From contig CANNCM010000001.1 in the NCBI GenBank assembly GCA_947503105.1, forward strand, positions 248,001 through 312,000: a stretch of 64,000 nucleotides of DNA, given 5' to 3'. This stretch comes from an uncultured Flavobacteriaceae bacterium. Lineage in GTDB: Bacteria > Bacteroidota > Bacteroidia > Flavobacteriales > Flavobacteriaceae. The notes below the pieces were generated by a model, which saw only the letters and a list, made by a program, of their open reading frames with translations, was not told the DNA's origin and ran no database searches. Of this stretch, positions 37,001 through 44,840 are shown one piece after another. Positions within the stretch are counted from its first letter, which is position 1. Every line of letters starts with the position of its first letter. The position numbers and the translations under genes are program-made.

Positions 37001-37134
37001 GTGGATTTATCTCCTAAAAATTCATCCACAGGTATTTCTTGAACAAATTCTTTGTGTCTAAGCGTCTCAACAGCAGAGCTTTGGCTCGGGTTTAGCTCCT
37101 CAACACTTTTCCAGTATTTCTTGTTTGATGACAT
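34048..37134 (-). CDS. actB: Alternative complex III iron-sulfur subunit ActB (molybdopterin oxidoreductase-like plus ferredoxin domain)
   Basis: 1028 aa. The N-terminus has a Tat-like motif 'TTRRDFLKYVGFSTAAASLAAC' (RR at 53-54), ending in a lipobox-like Cys72, so export by Tat with lipid anchoring is likely. Residues 80-700 resemble a molybdopterin oxidoreductase but lack clear cofactor-binding motifs, as known for ActB. The last third has ferredoxin clusters: 'CTGCGACVIACHAENN', 'CQHCNHAPCETVCPV', 'CVGTRYCANNCPYK', and 'CSMCIQMT' with 'ACSSACDSGAI', four Fe-S sites as in known alternative complex III. It carries electrons from ActC to the hemes of ActA. Confidence 0.95.
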   Translation of the reverse strand: MSSNKKYWKSVEELNPSQSSAVETLRHKEFVQEIPVDEFLGDKSTLESSETTRRDFLKYVGFSTAAASLAACEGPVIKSIPYVVQPEQIIPGVANYYATAISNGYDFASLLVKTREGRPIKVESNSLAKANGSINARVQASVLDLYDNQRVAGPTKAGQAITWDAFYTELGQKLEALKGSGKQIVLLTQTFASPSTSKLISEFQNNYENVSHVVYDAISESAAADAYQAKYGRRGLADYDFSKAKTIVSIGADFLGDWQGGGFDAAYAKGRVPKNGTMSRHIQFESNMTLSGANADKRVSLKPSQQKRALARLYGKLTGTSVNVTLPAGIESAVDAAARELSKAGSNGVVLTGIQDVNAQSLVLEINSFLKSKAFNPETTILTRQGNAAAVSKLVADMNAGKVGAIMMAGVNPAYTLPNATTFVEGLKKTSLSVVFSMKNDETASASEFVAAAPHYLESWGDLETKSGHYGLVQPTIRPLFDTKQFQDVLLTLNGNTSTYHDYIKSFWNSQVLSGDSFNDTLHDGVYTASKSVTIDTTTVVDSSVNTTAAAKVLAQAKSSDFELTLYPKTGMGDGQQANNPWLQEFPDPLTRTTWDNYLTVSEADAKALGFENTNDATGGLNGTYANVTVNGVTVKAPVIIQPGQARGTVGLSFGYGRSAGLKEEMQTGVNAYPLYQNFDATPSVSIEAAGGKHEFACVQLHNTLMGRGDIIKETTLEIFNTKDAEYWNPTAVVSLNHVETPVSSPDVDLWDEFDRSIGHHFNLSIDLNSCTGCGACVIACHAENNVPVVGKEEIRRSRDMHWLRIDRYYSSDETFEGDNQTKDNIKGLGSSLSTFGEMELPSENPQVAFQPIMCQHCNHAPCETVCPVAASSHGRQGQNHMAYNRCVGTRYCANNCPYKVRRFNWFLYNGNDEFDYHMNNDLGRMVINPDVTVRSRGVMEKCSMCIQMTQKTILDAKRDGRPVDVNGFKTACSSACDSGAIVFGDINNKKDDVTKLKDDERAYHLLEHVGTKPNVVYQVKVRNTKEA

Positions 37135-37169
37135 ATATATAGTGTTACTTAAATCTTTTTAATAATTAA

Positions 37170-38507
37170 TTAATAATGGCATTTTCCACATTCTAAGCCT
37201 CCCATTTGAGCAGCTGTAAGTTGCTCTACTCCGTATTTCTTGGACAGTGCTTCATGAATTTTTTCATAATAGCCATTATCTTTTACTTTCACATTTGTCT
37301 CTCTATGACAATTGATACACCAGCCCATAGTGAGTGGTGAATACTGATACATAATTTCCATTTCCTCTACAGGACCATGACATGTTTGACACTCTAGACC
37401 TGCAACAGAAACGTGCTGCGAGTGATTGAAGTATGCGAAATCCGGGAGATTGTGAATTCTTACCCATTTTACAGGTTTTGTTTTTCCTGTGTATTTTTGC
37501 TCGGCATCATCCCAGCCTACTGCTGCGTAGAGTTTTTGAATTTCTCCGTCATAAAATTCTTTGCTGTATTCTTCAGTTGCAGTTGATGGCGCAACTTCAT
37601 AAATGGACTTATGACAATTCATACAAACGTTTAGCGAAGGAATTCCTGAATGCTTACTTACTCGAGCAGAAGAATGACAATACTTACAATCTATACCATT
37701 ATCTCCAGCATGTATTTTGTGAGAATAATGGATCGGTTGAATTGGCTCGTACCCTTGATCCACTCCAATTTGCATAAAATAGCCATACACAAAATACGCG
37801 CTTGAAAGTAAAAAGAAAACTGCTGTAACCAACAATAAAAATTGATTCTTTAAAAAAGCTTTCCACAGGGATGGACGCTTGACAGCTTCTTGAATTTCTA
37901 CTTCATTTGCAACAGCAAATCTTCTTAGTGTTTTGTTGACTAGGAATAATCCTAAAGCAAGAAGAGCAAAAAGAATGGCCAAAGCGCCAAGAATGATATC
38001 TTTTGAAAAGCCTCCTTCAGCGCTTGACGACGCTTGTACAGCTACGGCTGTAGCAGCTACTGGAGCAGCTTTGTCTTGTGCGGTATATGCTAATATATTT
38101 GAGATGTCCTCATCTGAAAGCTGAGGAAAAGCCGTCATTGCAGCGCCATTATACTCGTTGTAAATCTTGTTGGCGTAGGCATCTCCAGATTTGATTACGG
38201 CAGCACTATTTCGTATCCAAGCATTGAGCCATTCACGATCTAGACCTTCGTCTTCGCTTAATCGTGTCTCGACATAGCGAAGTGCTGGTCCTGTCATTTT
38301 TTTATCCAATTGATGACAGGCCGCACAATTGGCATTAAAAAGCGATTTCCCTTTTGCTGGGTCTGCTTCTTGTGCCTGTAGAGGAGTACATAAAATGGAA
38401 AAAAATAAAAGACTCAAAAAGATGAGTTTTTGGAGGGGCTGAAGGTTGTTTACCTGCTTCATATCAACGTTTGGAGTGGTTTCTAAACTTTGGCGCAATT
38501 TTTTCAT
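37170..38507 (-). CDS. actA: Alternative complex III multiheme cytochrome c subunit ActA
   Basis: 445 aa, six CxxCH motifs: CAACH (61-65) in a class I cytochrome-like N-terminal domain, then CKYCH, CMNCH, CQTCH, CINCH and CGKCH in the C-terminal half. A hydrophobic segment at about 26-44 is the signal peptide, and two helices near 165-185 and 210-235 anchor the middle. The N-terminal start is uncertain: Met1 or Met16 (MKQVNN). The five-heme part is the usual ActA; the extra heme domain at the N-terminus looks like a fused monoheme cytochrome. The gene heads the eight-gene act-cox operon; a TATTTTTG element at 38544-38551 may be its -7 promoter box, without a good -33. Confidence 0.94.
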   Translation of the reverse strand: MKKLRQSLETTPNVDMKQVNNLQPLQKLIFLSLLFFSILCTPLQAQEADPAKGKSLFNANCAACHQLDKKMTGPALRYVETRLSEDEGLDREWLNAWIRNSAAVIKSGDAYANKIYNEYNGAAMTAFPQLSDEDISNILAYTAQDKAAPVAATAVAVQASSSAEGGFSKDIILGALAILFALLALGLFLVNKTLRRFAVANEVEIQEAVKRPSLWKAFLKNQFLLLVTAVFFLLSSAYFVYGYFMQIGVDQGYEPIQPIHYSHKIHAGDNGIDCKYCHSSARVSKHSGIPSLNVCMNCHKSIYEVAPSTATEEYSKEFYDGEIQKLYAAVGWDDAEQKYTGKTKPVKWVRIHNLPDFAYFNHSQHVSVAGLECQTCHGPVEEMEIMYQYSPLTMGWCINCHRETNVKVKDNGYYEKIHEALSKKYGVEQLTAAQMGGLECGKCHY

Positions 38508-38626
38508 GCAATAAGATCAAAAATCTATTAACAAAATTTTAGGCAAAAATAAGACATAAAGACGATTATTAAAATGATAGATTATGCTAAATTTTAATTT
38601 ATATTCATTCTAAATAATATTCAATT

Positions 38627-38656
38627 TTGGTTTTAATTTTAATCATTTACATTTGT
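38627..38656 (+). promoter_or_regulatory. Candidate promoter of the SPOR-domain gene
   Basis: TTG at 38627-38629, a 19-nt spacer, then TACATTTG at 38649-38656, a full match to the Bacteroidota consensus, 17 nt before the ATG at 38674. Confidence 0.6.
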
Positions 38657-38673
38657 AAACTTAACGGCATAAT

Positions 38674-39039
38674 ATGAAACCCTATTTTTTTAAAATATTT
38701 TTGGTAACTGCCTTATTTTCAGGACTTCTTTCTGCTCAAGAGGGCATTGTCAAAGTACAGAAAAGTGAATCAGTTGAACGTTTGTTGAATTTAAAAAAGG
38801 AAGTTAATGCGTCCAAAAAATTTATAAAAATTCAAATTTATAGCGGCCCAAGGCCTGGCGCAGAAGAAACTTTAAGCTCATTTCGATCTACTTTCTCAGA
38901 CTACAAATCGGAAATGAAATATGAAACACCAAACTATAAAATTTGGGTGGGAAATTTTAGAAGTAAGATTGAAGCCGACCGCGCTTTGAAGGTCGTAAAA
39001 AAAGAATATCCCAATGCCTTTCTATTTACACCAAAATAG
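38674..39039 (+). CDS. Exported SPOR-domain protein
   Basis: 121 aa. The N-terminus MKPYFFKIFLVTALFSGLLSAQ is a signal peptide cleaved after about Ala21. The mature part contains a SPOR (Sporulation-related, peptidoglycan-binding) domain at about 45-121, 'KFIKIQIYSGPRPGAEETL', 'YKIWVGNFRSKIEADRALKVVK' and a final hydrophobic 'AFLFTPK'. SPOR domains bind denuded glycan strands, often at the division site. It stands alone on the plus strand between convergent infB and divergent actA. The 32 bp to infB hold only a weak inverted repeat. Confidence 0.82.
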   Translation: MKPYFFKIFLVTALFSGLLSAQEGIVKVQKSESVERLLNLKKEVNASKKFIKIQIYSGPRPGAEETLSSFRSTFSDYKSEMKYETPNYKIWVGNFRSKIEADRALKVVKKEYPNAFLFTPK

Positions 39040-39071
39040 AAATTAACTCACAAATATTTGAGTGGTTTAGT

Positions 39072-41741
39072 TTACAACTTCTTCTTGACAGCAACCTCTT
39101 GGAATGCTTCAAATACATCTCCTAATTGAATGTCGTTGTAGTTTTTAATTTGCATACCACAATCGTAACCTTTTGAAACTTCTTTTGCATCATCTTTAAA
39201 GCGTTTTAATGAGGCTAATTCGCCTGTGTAAATGACTACACCTTCTCTAATAATACGAATTTTGGAGTTTCTAAAGATTTTACCATTGGTGACCATACAG
39301 CCAGCAATAGTTCCAATTTTAGAAATTTTAAAGGTTTCTCTAATTTCGGCCGACCCTGTGATTTCTTCTTTAAACTCTGGAGACAACATGCCTTCCATTG
39401 CATCTTTCAAGTCGTTTATCGCATCGTAGATGATAGAATACATTCGGATATCGATTTCTTCTTTTTCGGCAATTTGACGTGCGTTGCCCATTGGGCGAAC
39501 ATTAAATCCGATAATTATAGCATCGGAGGCAGAGGCCAAAAGTACATCACTTTCGGTGATTGCTCCTACGGCTTTGTGTATAATATTGACTTGTATTTCT
39601 TCTGTAGATAATTTTTGGAAAGAATCTGTTAGTGCTTCTACAGACCCATCTACGTCTCCTTTTAGGATGATGTTCAATTCTTTAAAATCGCCAAGTGCAA
39701 TACGTCTTCCAATTTCGTCTAAGGTAATATGACGTTGTGTACGTACAGATTGCTCACGTTGCAATTGGGTGCGTTTTGCAGCAATTTGTTTTGCTTCTCT
39801 TTCGTCTTTGAAAACATTAAATTTATCGCCTGCTTGTGGTGCGCCATCCAACCCAAGAATAGAGATTGGAGTGGAAGGTCCCGCCTCATTGATCTCTTGC
39901 CCTCGTTCGTCTTGCATGGCTTTAACTTTACCACTATTTTTTCCTGCAAGAACATAATCTCCTACCCGTAGCGTTCCTGCTTGAACTAAAACTGTAGAAA
40001 CATATCCTCTACCTTTGTCCAAAAAGGCTTCAACTATAGTTCCAACCGCTGGCTTGTTGGGGTTTGCTTTCAGTTCTAATAATTCTGCTTCGAGGAGTAC
40101 TTTTTCTAAGAGTTCTGGAACTCCATCTCCATTTTTGGCCGAAATGTCGTGAGACTGAATTTTACCACCCCAATCTTCCACCATAAGGTTCATGTTGGCT
40201 AGCCCTTCTTTTATTTTATCTGGATTTGCTGTTGGTAAATCGACCTTATTGATTGCAAATACGATAGGAACGCCTGCTGCTTGAGCATGAGAAATGGCTT
40301 CTTTTGTTTGTGGTTTGATGTTGTCATCGGCTGCAATTACAATAATGGCAATATCTGTAACTTGAGCTCCTCTTGCCCGCATGGCCGTAAAGGCCTCGTG
40401 ACCAGGGGTGTCTAAAAATGCAATTTTTTGACCCGTGGCTAAGGTTACACCATAAGCACCAATATGCTGTGTGATGCCTCCAGATTCTCCAGCAATTACA
40501 TTTTCTTCTCTAATATAATCTAGTAATGAGGTTTTACCATGATCGACATGCCCCATGACGGTAACAATTGGTGCGCGTTCTAATAAATCTTCCGCTTTAT
40601 CTTCAACTTCTTCAATAATTTCATCAATATCGGCAGTTACAAAATCTACGGTATAACCAAATTCTTCTGCAACAATTGAAAGTGTTTCTGCATCTAGTCG
40701 CTGATTCATAGTAACCATCATCCCCAATGCCATACAAGCCGAAATAATTTCAGTTACTGAAACATTCATCATGGTTGCCACTTCGTTGGCCGTTACAAAC
40801 TCAGTAACTTTCAGCGTTTTGCTTTCTATGGCTTGTTGTTCTAAATCTTTTTCTGTTTGTTGGCGGTGTTGGTCACGCTTATCTCTTCGATATTTGGCGC
40901 CTTTTCCTTTGGAGGATTTCCCTTGAAGTTTTTCGAGGGTTTCTCGCACTTGCTTTTGAACTTCTTCCGCTGTTGGCTCAACTTTTGGAGTGCTCGGTTT
41001 TTGATTTCTTCCTTTGTTGAAACGTGATTTTTGACCTTGATTTCCTCCTCCAACTTTACTTATTCTTTTTCGTTTCTTTCTTGGATCAGAAGATCCAGAC
41101 GTGTCAGAACCCTTGCTAACAACTTTAGCTTTTTTGGGCTTATTAAATTGAGATAAATCAATCGTTTGACCTGTAGATTTTGGCCCTGTTAATTTTGCGT
41201 ATTGTGTTTTTACTTTCTCAGAATCTCCATCTGTGTTTGGCGTTTCTTTTACGGCTTCAACTTTTTTTGGTTTTGGTGTTGGTTCTTCTACGTTTTTGGC
41301 TGCTACTTTCTTTGGTTCTTCCTCAAGTTTTAGTGCTTCAGTTTTGGGTTTGGTGGTGGGTTTGGTGGTGGTCTTGGTGCTGGGCTTGGGTTGTGTTGGG
41401 TTCAAATCAATTTTTCCAACTTTCTTTGGCCCTTCAAAAATAGTTTTTGCTTTAATGATTTTCTTGGCCTCTTCTTCTTTTTTTCGTGCTTCCTCTTTCT
41501 CTCTTTCTAGGCGCAATGCTTCTTTTTCTTTTTGCTTTGCTTGACCAACTTCCTTGGAGGCAACTTTTTTGCTGGCATCAGTTTGAAACTCTCCTGAAAG
41601 TAAATCATATACTTCAGCAGAAATTTTAGTTGTTGGTCGTTTTTCTATCTCAATACTTTTAGACTCCAAAAAGTCAATAGCACGGTCCATCGAAATATTC
41701 AACTCCCTCAATACTTTACTTAATCTAATGTTATCAGCCAT
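39072..41741 (-). CDS. infB: Translation initiation factor IF-2
   Basis: 889 aa. The GTPase core begins around residue 390; the P-loop is 'GHVDHGKTS' (Gly397 onward), with 'DTPGHEAF' and 'NKVD' following. The C-terminal part contains the domains that bind initiator tRNA. The N-terminal 390 residues include an IF2-N fold at the start ('[18 protein letters not shown]') and a long Lys/Glu/Pro/Thr-rich linker, which explains the spurious frames antisense to it. It is the last gene of rimP-nusA-infB, separated from nusA by 81 bp. Confidence 0.97.
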   Translation of the reverse strand: MADNIRLSKVLRELNISMDRAIDFLESKSIEIEKRPTTKISAEVYDLLSGEFQTDASKKVASKEVGQAKQKEKEALRLEREKEEARKKEEEAKKIIKAKTIFEGPKKVGKIDLNPTQPKPSTKTTTKPTTKPKTEALKLEEEPKKVAAKNVEEPTPKPKKVEAVKETPNTDGDSEKVKTQYAKLTGPKSTGQTIDLSQFNKPKKAKVVSKGSDTSGSSDPRKKRKRISKVGGGNQGQKSRFNKGRNQKPSTPKVEPTAEEVQKQVRETLEKLQGKSSKGKGAKYRRDKRDQHRQQTEKDLEQQAIESKTLKVTEFVTANEVATMMNVSVTEIISACMALGMMVTMNQRLDAETLSIVAEEFGYTVDFVTADIDEIIEEVEDKAEDLLERAPIVTVMGHVDHGKTSLLDYIREENVIAGESGGITQHIGAYGVTLATGQKIAFLDTPGHEAFTAMRARGAQVTDIAIIVIAADDNIKPQTKEAISHAQAAGVPIVFAINKVDLPTANPDKIKEGLANMNLMVEDWGGKIQSHDISAKNGDGVPELLEKVLLEAELLELKANPNKPAVGTIVEAFLDKGRGYVSTVLVQAGTLRVGDYVLAGKNSGKVKAMQDERGQEINEAGPSTPISILGLDGAPQAGDKFNVFKDEREAKQIAAKRTQLQREQSVRTQRHITLDEIGRRIALGDFKELNIILKGDVDGSVEALTDSFQKLSTEEIQVNIIHKAVGAITESDVLLASASDAIIIGFNVRPMGNARQIAEKEEIDIRMYSIIYDAINDLKDAMEGMLSPEFKEEITGSAEIRETFKISKIGTIAGCMVTNGKIFRNSKIRIIREGVVIYTGELASLKRFKDDAKEVSKGYDCGMQIKNYNDIQLGDVFEAFQEVAVKKKL

Positions 41742-41822
41742 AAAATTTGCCTTCGTTATTTTTTGTTTTTTTATATAATTTGGCCTAGATGATATAATCT
41801 GAGTGCCAATATAATTAAAATT

Positions 41823-43055
41823 TTAATCTTCAAATTCTTCTTTCAAAATTCGAATGACATCGTCAATTGTTTCTTCTTCTAAATCTGTACGTTTTACGAG
41901 GTCTTTCACGTCTTGTTCCAAAATACTTTTGGCAGTATCCAAGCCTGCTTTTGCAAACTCTTCAATAATCCATGCTTCAATTTCATCAGAGAATTCTGAA
42001 AGCTCAACGTCTTCTTCTACACCTTCTCTAAAGACATCGATCTCATACCCTGTAAGACGCCCTGCTAGACGGATATTATGCCCACCTCGACCAATTGCTT
42101 TACTAACCTCTTCTGGTTTTAAGATGACTTCTGCGCGTTTGCTTTCTTCATCTAATTTGATAGACGTAACGCGTGCTGGGCTTAATGCTCTTGTTATATA
42201 AAGTTGTAAATTATTAGTATAATTTATCACATCTATGTTCTCATTACCCAGCTCTCGAACAATTCCATGAATTCGCGATCCTTTCATCCCTACACAAGCA
42301 CCAACAGGATCAATTCTATCATCATAAGAATCTACAGCTACTTTTGCTTTTTCTCCAGGAATTCTAACCACATTTTTGACCGAAATAAGTCCATCAAAGA
42401 CCTCTGGAATCTCTTGTTCAAATAGTTTCTCCAAAAATGCAGGTGCTGTTCTAGATAAAATAATATTGGGTTTGTTGCCTTTGAGCTCTACACTTTCAAT
42501 AATGCCGCGAACATTTTCTCCTTTTCTGAAAAAATCTGACGGAATTTGTTTGTCTTTTGGTAAAATCAATTCATTGCCTTCATCATCCAATAAAATGACT
42601 GCGCGGTGGCGAATGTGGTGTACCTCTGCTGTATATATTTCGCCTTCAAGCTCCTTAAACTGCTTGTAAATATTTGTATTGTCGTGTTCTTGGATTTTAG
42701 AAATTAGATTTTGACGCAATGCCAAGATTGATCGTCTTCCCAAATCAAAAAGCTTAACCTCTTCAGAAACATCTTCACCTACTTCAAAATCTGGTTCAAT
42801 TTTCTGTGCTTCGCTAAGTGAAATTTCTTGGTTTTCATTTTCAACCTCGCCATCGGCTACTACAATTCTATTTCGCCATATTTCCAAATCTCCTTTGTCT
42901 GGATTGATAATGATATCGAAATTATCATCGTCTCCAAATTTCTTTTTCAAGGCGTTTCTAAAAACATCCTCCAATATGGCCATAAGGGTCACACGGTCTA
43001 TGAGCTTATCATCTTTAAACTCTGAAAACGAATCAATTAATGCTAAATTTTCCAT
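41823..43055 (-). CDS. nusA: Transcription termination/antitermination factor NusA
   Basis: 410 aa. The N-terminal RNA polymerase-binding domain runs from residue 1 to about 125, followed by S1 (about 133-200, 'YTAEVHHIRHRAVILL'), KH1 and KH2 ('EKAKVAVDSYDDRIDPVGACVGMKGSRI', shown in part; 'EEVSKAIGRGGHNIRLAGRLTGYEID'). It lacks the two acidic C-terminal repeats of the E. coli protein and ends in an acidic tail. NusA controls pausing, termination and antitermination. It is 15 bp after rimP. NusA is a plausible regulator of its own operon through the leader hairpin described upstream; this is inferred. Confidence 0.97.
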   Translation of the reverse strand: MENLALIDSFSEFKDDKLIDRVTLMAILEDVFRNALKKKFGDDDNFDIIINPDKGDLEIWRNRIVVADGEVENENQEISLSEAQKIEPDFEVGEDVSEEVKLFDLGRRSILALRQNLISKIQEHDNTNIYKQFKELEGEIYTAEVHHIRHRAVILLDDEGNELILPKDKQIPSDFFRKGENVRGIIESVELKGNKPNIILSRTAPAFLEKLFEQEIPEVFDGLISVKNVVRIPGEKAKVAVDSYDDRIDPVGACVGMKGSRIHGIVRELGNENIDVINYTNNLQLYITRALSPARVTSIKLDEESKRAEVILKPEEVSKAIGRGGHNIRLAGRLTGYEIDVFREGVEEDVELSEFSDEIEAWIIEEFAKAGLDTAKSILEQDVKDLVKRTDLEEETIDDVIRILKEEFED

Positions 43056-43070
43056 AATGTGGTTCTTATC

Positions 43071-43535
43071 TTAAAATACTAATTTTATTTGCGCTTTTTC
43101 AATATTTTGGTAGGCAATTGTCGCTGTTTTTTTAACAGTAACTTTTCCTTTTCCAATCGGTTTTGGTTCTCTGGATTTCCATTCCAAAACAATTTCTTTT
43201 GTGTCGGCAGCGGTTAATACTGCTTCATAGTTTTCATTTTCAATTGTTTTGAGTTTTAGCGTACGCCCAATATTTTTTTTGTATTGCCGCTGATGCACCA
43301 AAGGCGTTGTTGCTCCTGCAGATGAAACCTCTAAAGAAAAATCCTGCTCTTCTCGATCTAAATTGTGCTCTATGGAACGACTGACATACATGCAATCTTC
43401 TACCAAAACACCATTGTCGCCATCAATGATAATACGGATTTTATTGCCATCCAATATTTCAAAATCGATGAGAAACAAATCGGGTCTTTTTTCTAGACCT
43501 TCCTCCAACAACTCTTTTACGCTATCTCTAAACAT
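43071..43535 (-). CDS. rimP: Ribosome maturation factor RimP
   Basis: 154 aa from the ATG at 43533-43535. A longer frame reaches 43586, but it would read through the leader hairpin and start at about the predicted transcription start, so it is rejected. RimP helps 30S subunit assembly. Family features are 'FLIDFEILDGNKIRIIIDGDNGVLVEDCMYVSRSIEHNLD' (quoted blocks: 'IRIIIDGDNGV' and 'EDCMYVSRSIE'), 'YSLEVSSAG'-like 'DFSLEVSSAGATTPL', and a C-terminal Sm-like beta barrel. First gene of the operon with nusA and infB, in the order conserved across bacteria. Confidence 0.94.
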   Translation of the reverse strand: MFRDSVKELLEEGLEKRPDLFLIDFEILDGNKIRIIIDGDNGVLVEDCMYVSRSIEHNLDREEQDFSLEVSSAGATTPLVHQRQYKKNIGRTLKLKTIENENYEAVLTAADTKEIVLEWKSREPKPIGKGKVTVKKTATIAYQNIEKAQIKLVF

Positions 43536-43541
43536 ATGGTA

Positions 43542-43569
43542 TAAAAAGAGGGGACTTTCCGTCCCCTCT
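43542..43569 (-). promoter_or_regulatory. Leader hairpin with U-tract in front of rimP-nusA-infB (possible attenuator)
   Basis: AGAGGGGAC (43547-43555) pairs perfectly with GTCCCCTCT (43561-43569), 9 bp with a 5-nt loop. On the minus strand it is followed at once by TTTTTA and, after only 11-12 nt, by the rimP ATG. The promoter candidate at 43592-43623 would start transcription near 43586, so the hairpin is at the very 5' end of the operon mRNA. It has the shape of an intrinsic terminator or an mRNA-stabilising 5' stem. Confidence 0.65.
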
Positions 43570-43591
43570 AATCTTTTTCCGTTCAACGCTG

Positions 43592-43623
43592 CAAATATAA
43601 GGGATAAAAGAGGATTTATGCAA
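43592..43623 (-). promoter_or_regulatory. Candidate promoter of rimP-nusA-infB
   Basis: On the minus strand TTG (43621-43623), 21-nt spacer, TATATTTG (43592-43599): full match to the Bacteroidota consensus. It lies between the tRNA-Gln terminator and the leader hairpin. Confidence 0.62.
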
Positions 43624-43650
43624 CTTTTACAGCAGCTTTATTGAATTTTT

Positions 43651-43688
43651 TTTCAAATAAAAAAGCTTTAACCGAAGTTAAAGCTTTT
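43651..43688 (-). terminator. Terminator of tRNA-Gln with cUUCGg tetraloop
   Basis: AAAAGCTTTAAC (43661-43672) and GTTAAAGCTTTT (43677-43688) form a perfect 12-bp stem. On the minus strand the loop is TTCG closed by C-G, the extra-stable UUCG tetraloop, and the stem is followed by TTATTTG with flanking T residues. It starts 4-5 nt downstream of the tRNA-Gln 3' end. Confidence 0.8.
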
Positions 43689-43692
43689 ACTG

Positions 43693-43765
43693 TTGGCCCA
43701 CTAGGGCTCGAACCTAGACTCTTCTGGACCAAAACCAGACGTGTTGCCAGTTACACCATGGGCCA
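43693..43765 (-). tRNA. tRNA-Gln (anticodon TTG)
   Basis: Minus strand, 73 nt. Acceptor stem TGGCCCA (43759-43765) pairs with TGGGCCA (43694-43700), discriminator A at 43693. The D arm is GGTGTAACTGGCAACAC, the anticodon stem CTGGT/CCAG encloses a loop with TTG, and the T arm has TAGGTTCGAGCCCTA. CCA is not encoded. It lies upstream of rimP in the same orientation, with its own promoter and terminator. Confidence 0.97.
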
Positions 43766-43782
43766 TTCTCATAATGAGGATG

Positions 43783-43812
43783 CAAATTTAGAACAAAACT
43801 TTGGTTGCACAA
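43783..43812 (-). promoter_or_regulatory. Candidate promoter of tRNA-Gln
   Basis: On the minus strand TTG (43810-43812), 19-nt spacer, TAAATTTG (43783-43790): full consensus match, 17 nt before the tRNA 5' end. Confidence 0.6.
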
Positions 43813-43844
43813 ATATTTTTTTTAAATAATTATTGAACCTTTAA

Positions 43845-43876
43845 TTTGGTTTATAAAATAAACTAGTTTATATTTG
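43845..43876 (+). promoter_or_regulatory. Candidate promoter of the membrane protein/HTH pair
   Basis: TTTG at 43845-43848, 20-nt spacer, TATATTTG at 43869-43876; the ATG follows 22 nt later at 43899. Full consensus match. Confidence 0.6.
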
Positions 43877-43898
43877 CCTTAATTAAAACCTATTTATT

Positions 43899-44468
43899 AT
43901 GAATCATTCAGAACAATTGAATCTTATTAACGACGCTATTAACAAAACCAAAGAACAACTCAAACCAACCTCTGTTAATTTTATTTTCTGGGGTATTCTC
44001 ATTACACTGATGAGTTTAATTCATTATTTATTTCCAGAATTTATTCAAAAAACAACTTATTCTTCCCTTATATTTTGGACAATAATTCCTGTTATTGGCA
44101 TGGTTTTGACCATTGTGTACAACATAAAAACAGGAATACGCATGGGGTACGAAACACACATCGGACGCGCATTGAAACTTGTTTGGAGCGTATTTAATGT
44201 GGCGTGGATTGTGCTTATAATCATGGCTTTTTTTAAGAAACAAAATCCTGTACAAGACATTTTATTTCTGCTTGGTGTTATTTTACTCATTAGTGCGCTT
44301 CTTATTCGTTTTAAGCCCCTAATTATTGGAGGTATTTGTGTGATCGCTTGTAGTGTTTTGATCACTCTTTCACCTCATATCAATACCCTTTTGATTAATG
44401 CCATCGCTGCTTTTGTTGGGCTTTTTGTTCCTGGACTTTCACTTTATTTAAGCAAAAAACATGTTTGA
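43899..44468 (+). CDS. Six-helix membrane protein of unknown function, paired with an HTH regulator
   Basis: 189 aa. A polar N-terminal part (1-22, 'LNLINDAINKTKEQLKPTS') precedes five or six hydrophobic helices at about 25-42, 55-73, 92-112, 122-139, 142-157 and 166-184. I recognise no catalytic motif. The last eight bases overlap the start of the small HTH gene, so the two are translationally coupled and probably act together, for example as a membrane sensor or target with its repressor. Similar pairs are common in Bacteroidota; no function is established from sequence. Confidence 0.75.
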   Translation: MNHSEQLNLINDAINKTKEQLKPTSVNFIFWGILITLMSLIHYLFPEFIQKTTYSSLIFWTIIPVIGMVLTIVYNIKTGIRMGYETHIGRALKLVWSVFNVAWIVLIIMAFFKKQNPVQDILFLLGVILLISALLIRFKPLIIGGICVIACSVLITLSPHINTLLINAIAAFVGLFVPGLSLYLSKKHV

Positions 44469-44751
44469 GCCACTCGATAAATTATTGACAAATCCTATTC
44501 GTTTGATGGTGATGTCTGTTTTGGTAAAAGTAAGTGGTTGTGATTTCAATTATTTAAAAAAAATCACAAACAGTACGCAAGGCAATTTGAGTATTCAGCT
44601 CAAAAAACTTGCGGAAAACGAATACATTTCGATAACCAAAAGCTTTGAAAATAATTACCCAAAAACAAAATGTAATATCACAAAAAAAGGAATATTAGCC
44701 TTTGAAAATCATTTCAAAAATTTAAAAACATACCAAAACCTTGACCTATGA
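44461..44751 (+). CDS. Small winged-helix transcriptional regulator (ArsR/MarR-like)
   Basis: 96 aa, a single winged HTH domain with nothing attached: 'LDKLLTNPIRLMVMSVLVKV' (helix 1), 'DFNYLKKITNSTQGNLSIQLKKLAENEYISI' (helix-turn-helix with recognition helix around 'TQGNLSIQLKKL'), then a wing 'KTKCNITKKGILAFENH'. There are no metal-binding Cys/His clusters as in ArsR/SmtB. It overlaps the membrane protein gene by 8 bp; autoregulation of the pair is likely but not shown. A 112-bp gap follows before the DUF2723 gene. Confidence 0.83.
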   Translation: MFEPLDKLLTNPIRLMVMSVLVKVSGCDFNYLKKITNSTQGNLSIQLKKLAENEYISITKSFENNYPKTKCNITKKGILAFENHFKNLKTYQNLDL

Positions 44752-44840
44752 CATATTTCATTATTCAATTTGTAAAACATATTGGTCTAATTATTATTAA
44801 TCTATCGCTCAAAATATTTAGCCTTAATTGATTTATTATT

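Noticed and set aside
39046-39066. Inverted repeat ACTCA..TGAGT between the SPOR gene and infB
   Set aside because: Stem has a bulge, is AT-rich and lacks a T-run directly after it; not called as a terminator.
41180-41544. Leu/Val/Trp- and Ser/Phe-rich frames antisense to infB
   Set aside because: They mirror the Lys/Pro/Thr/Glu low-complexity linker of IF-2; membrane-like look is an artefact.
43536-43586. Upstream extension of rimP
   Set aside because: The 17 extra codons would come from the leader hairpin and begin at the predicted transcription start; RimP proteins start near 'MFRDSVKELL'.
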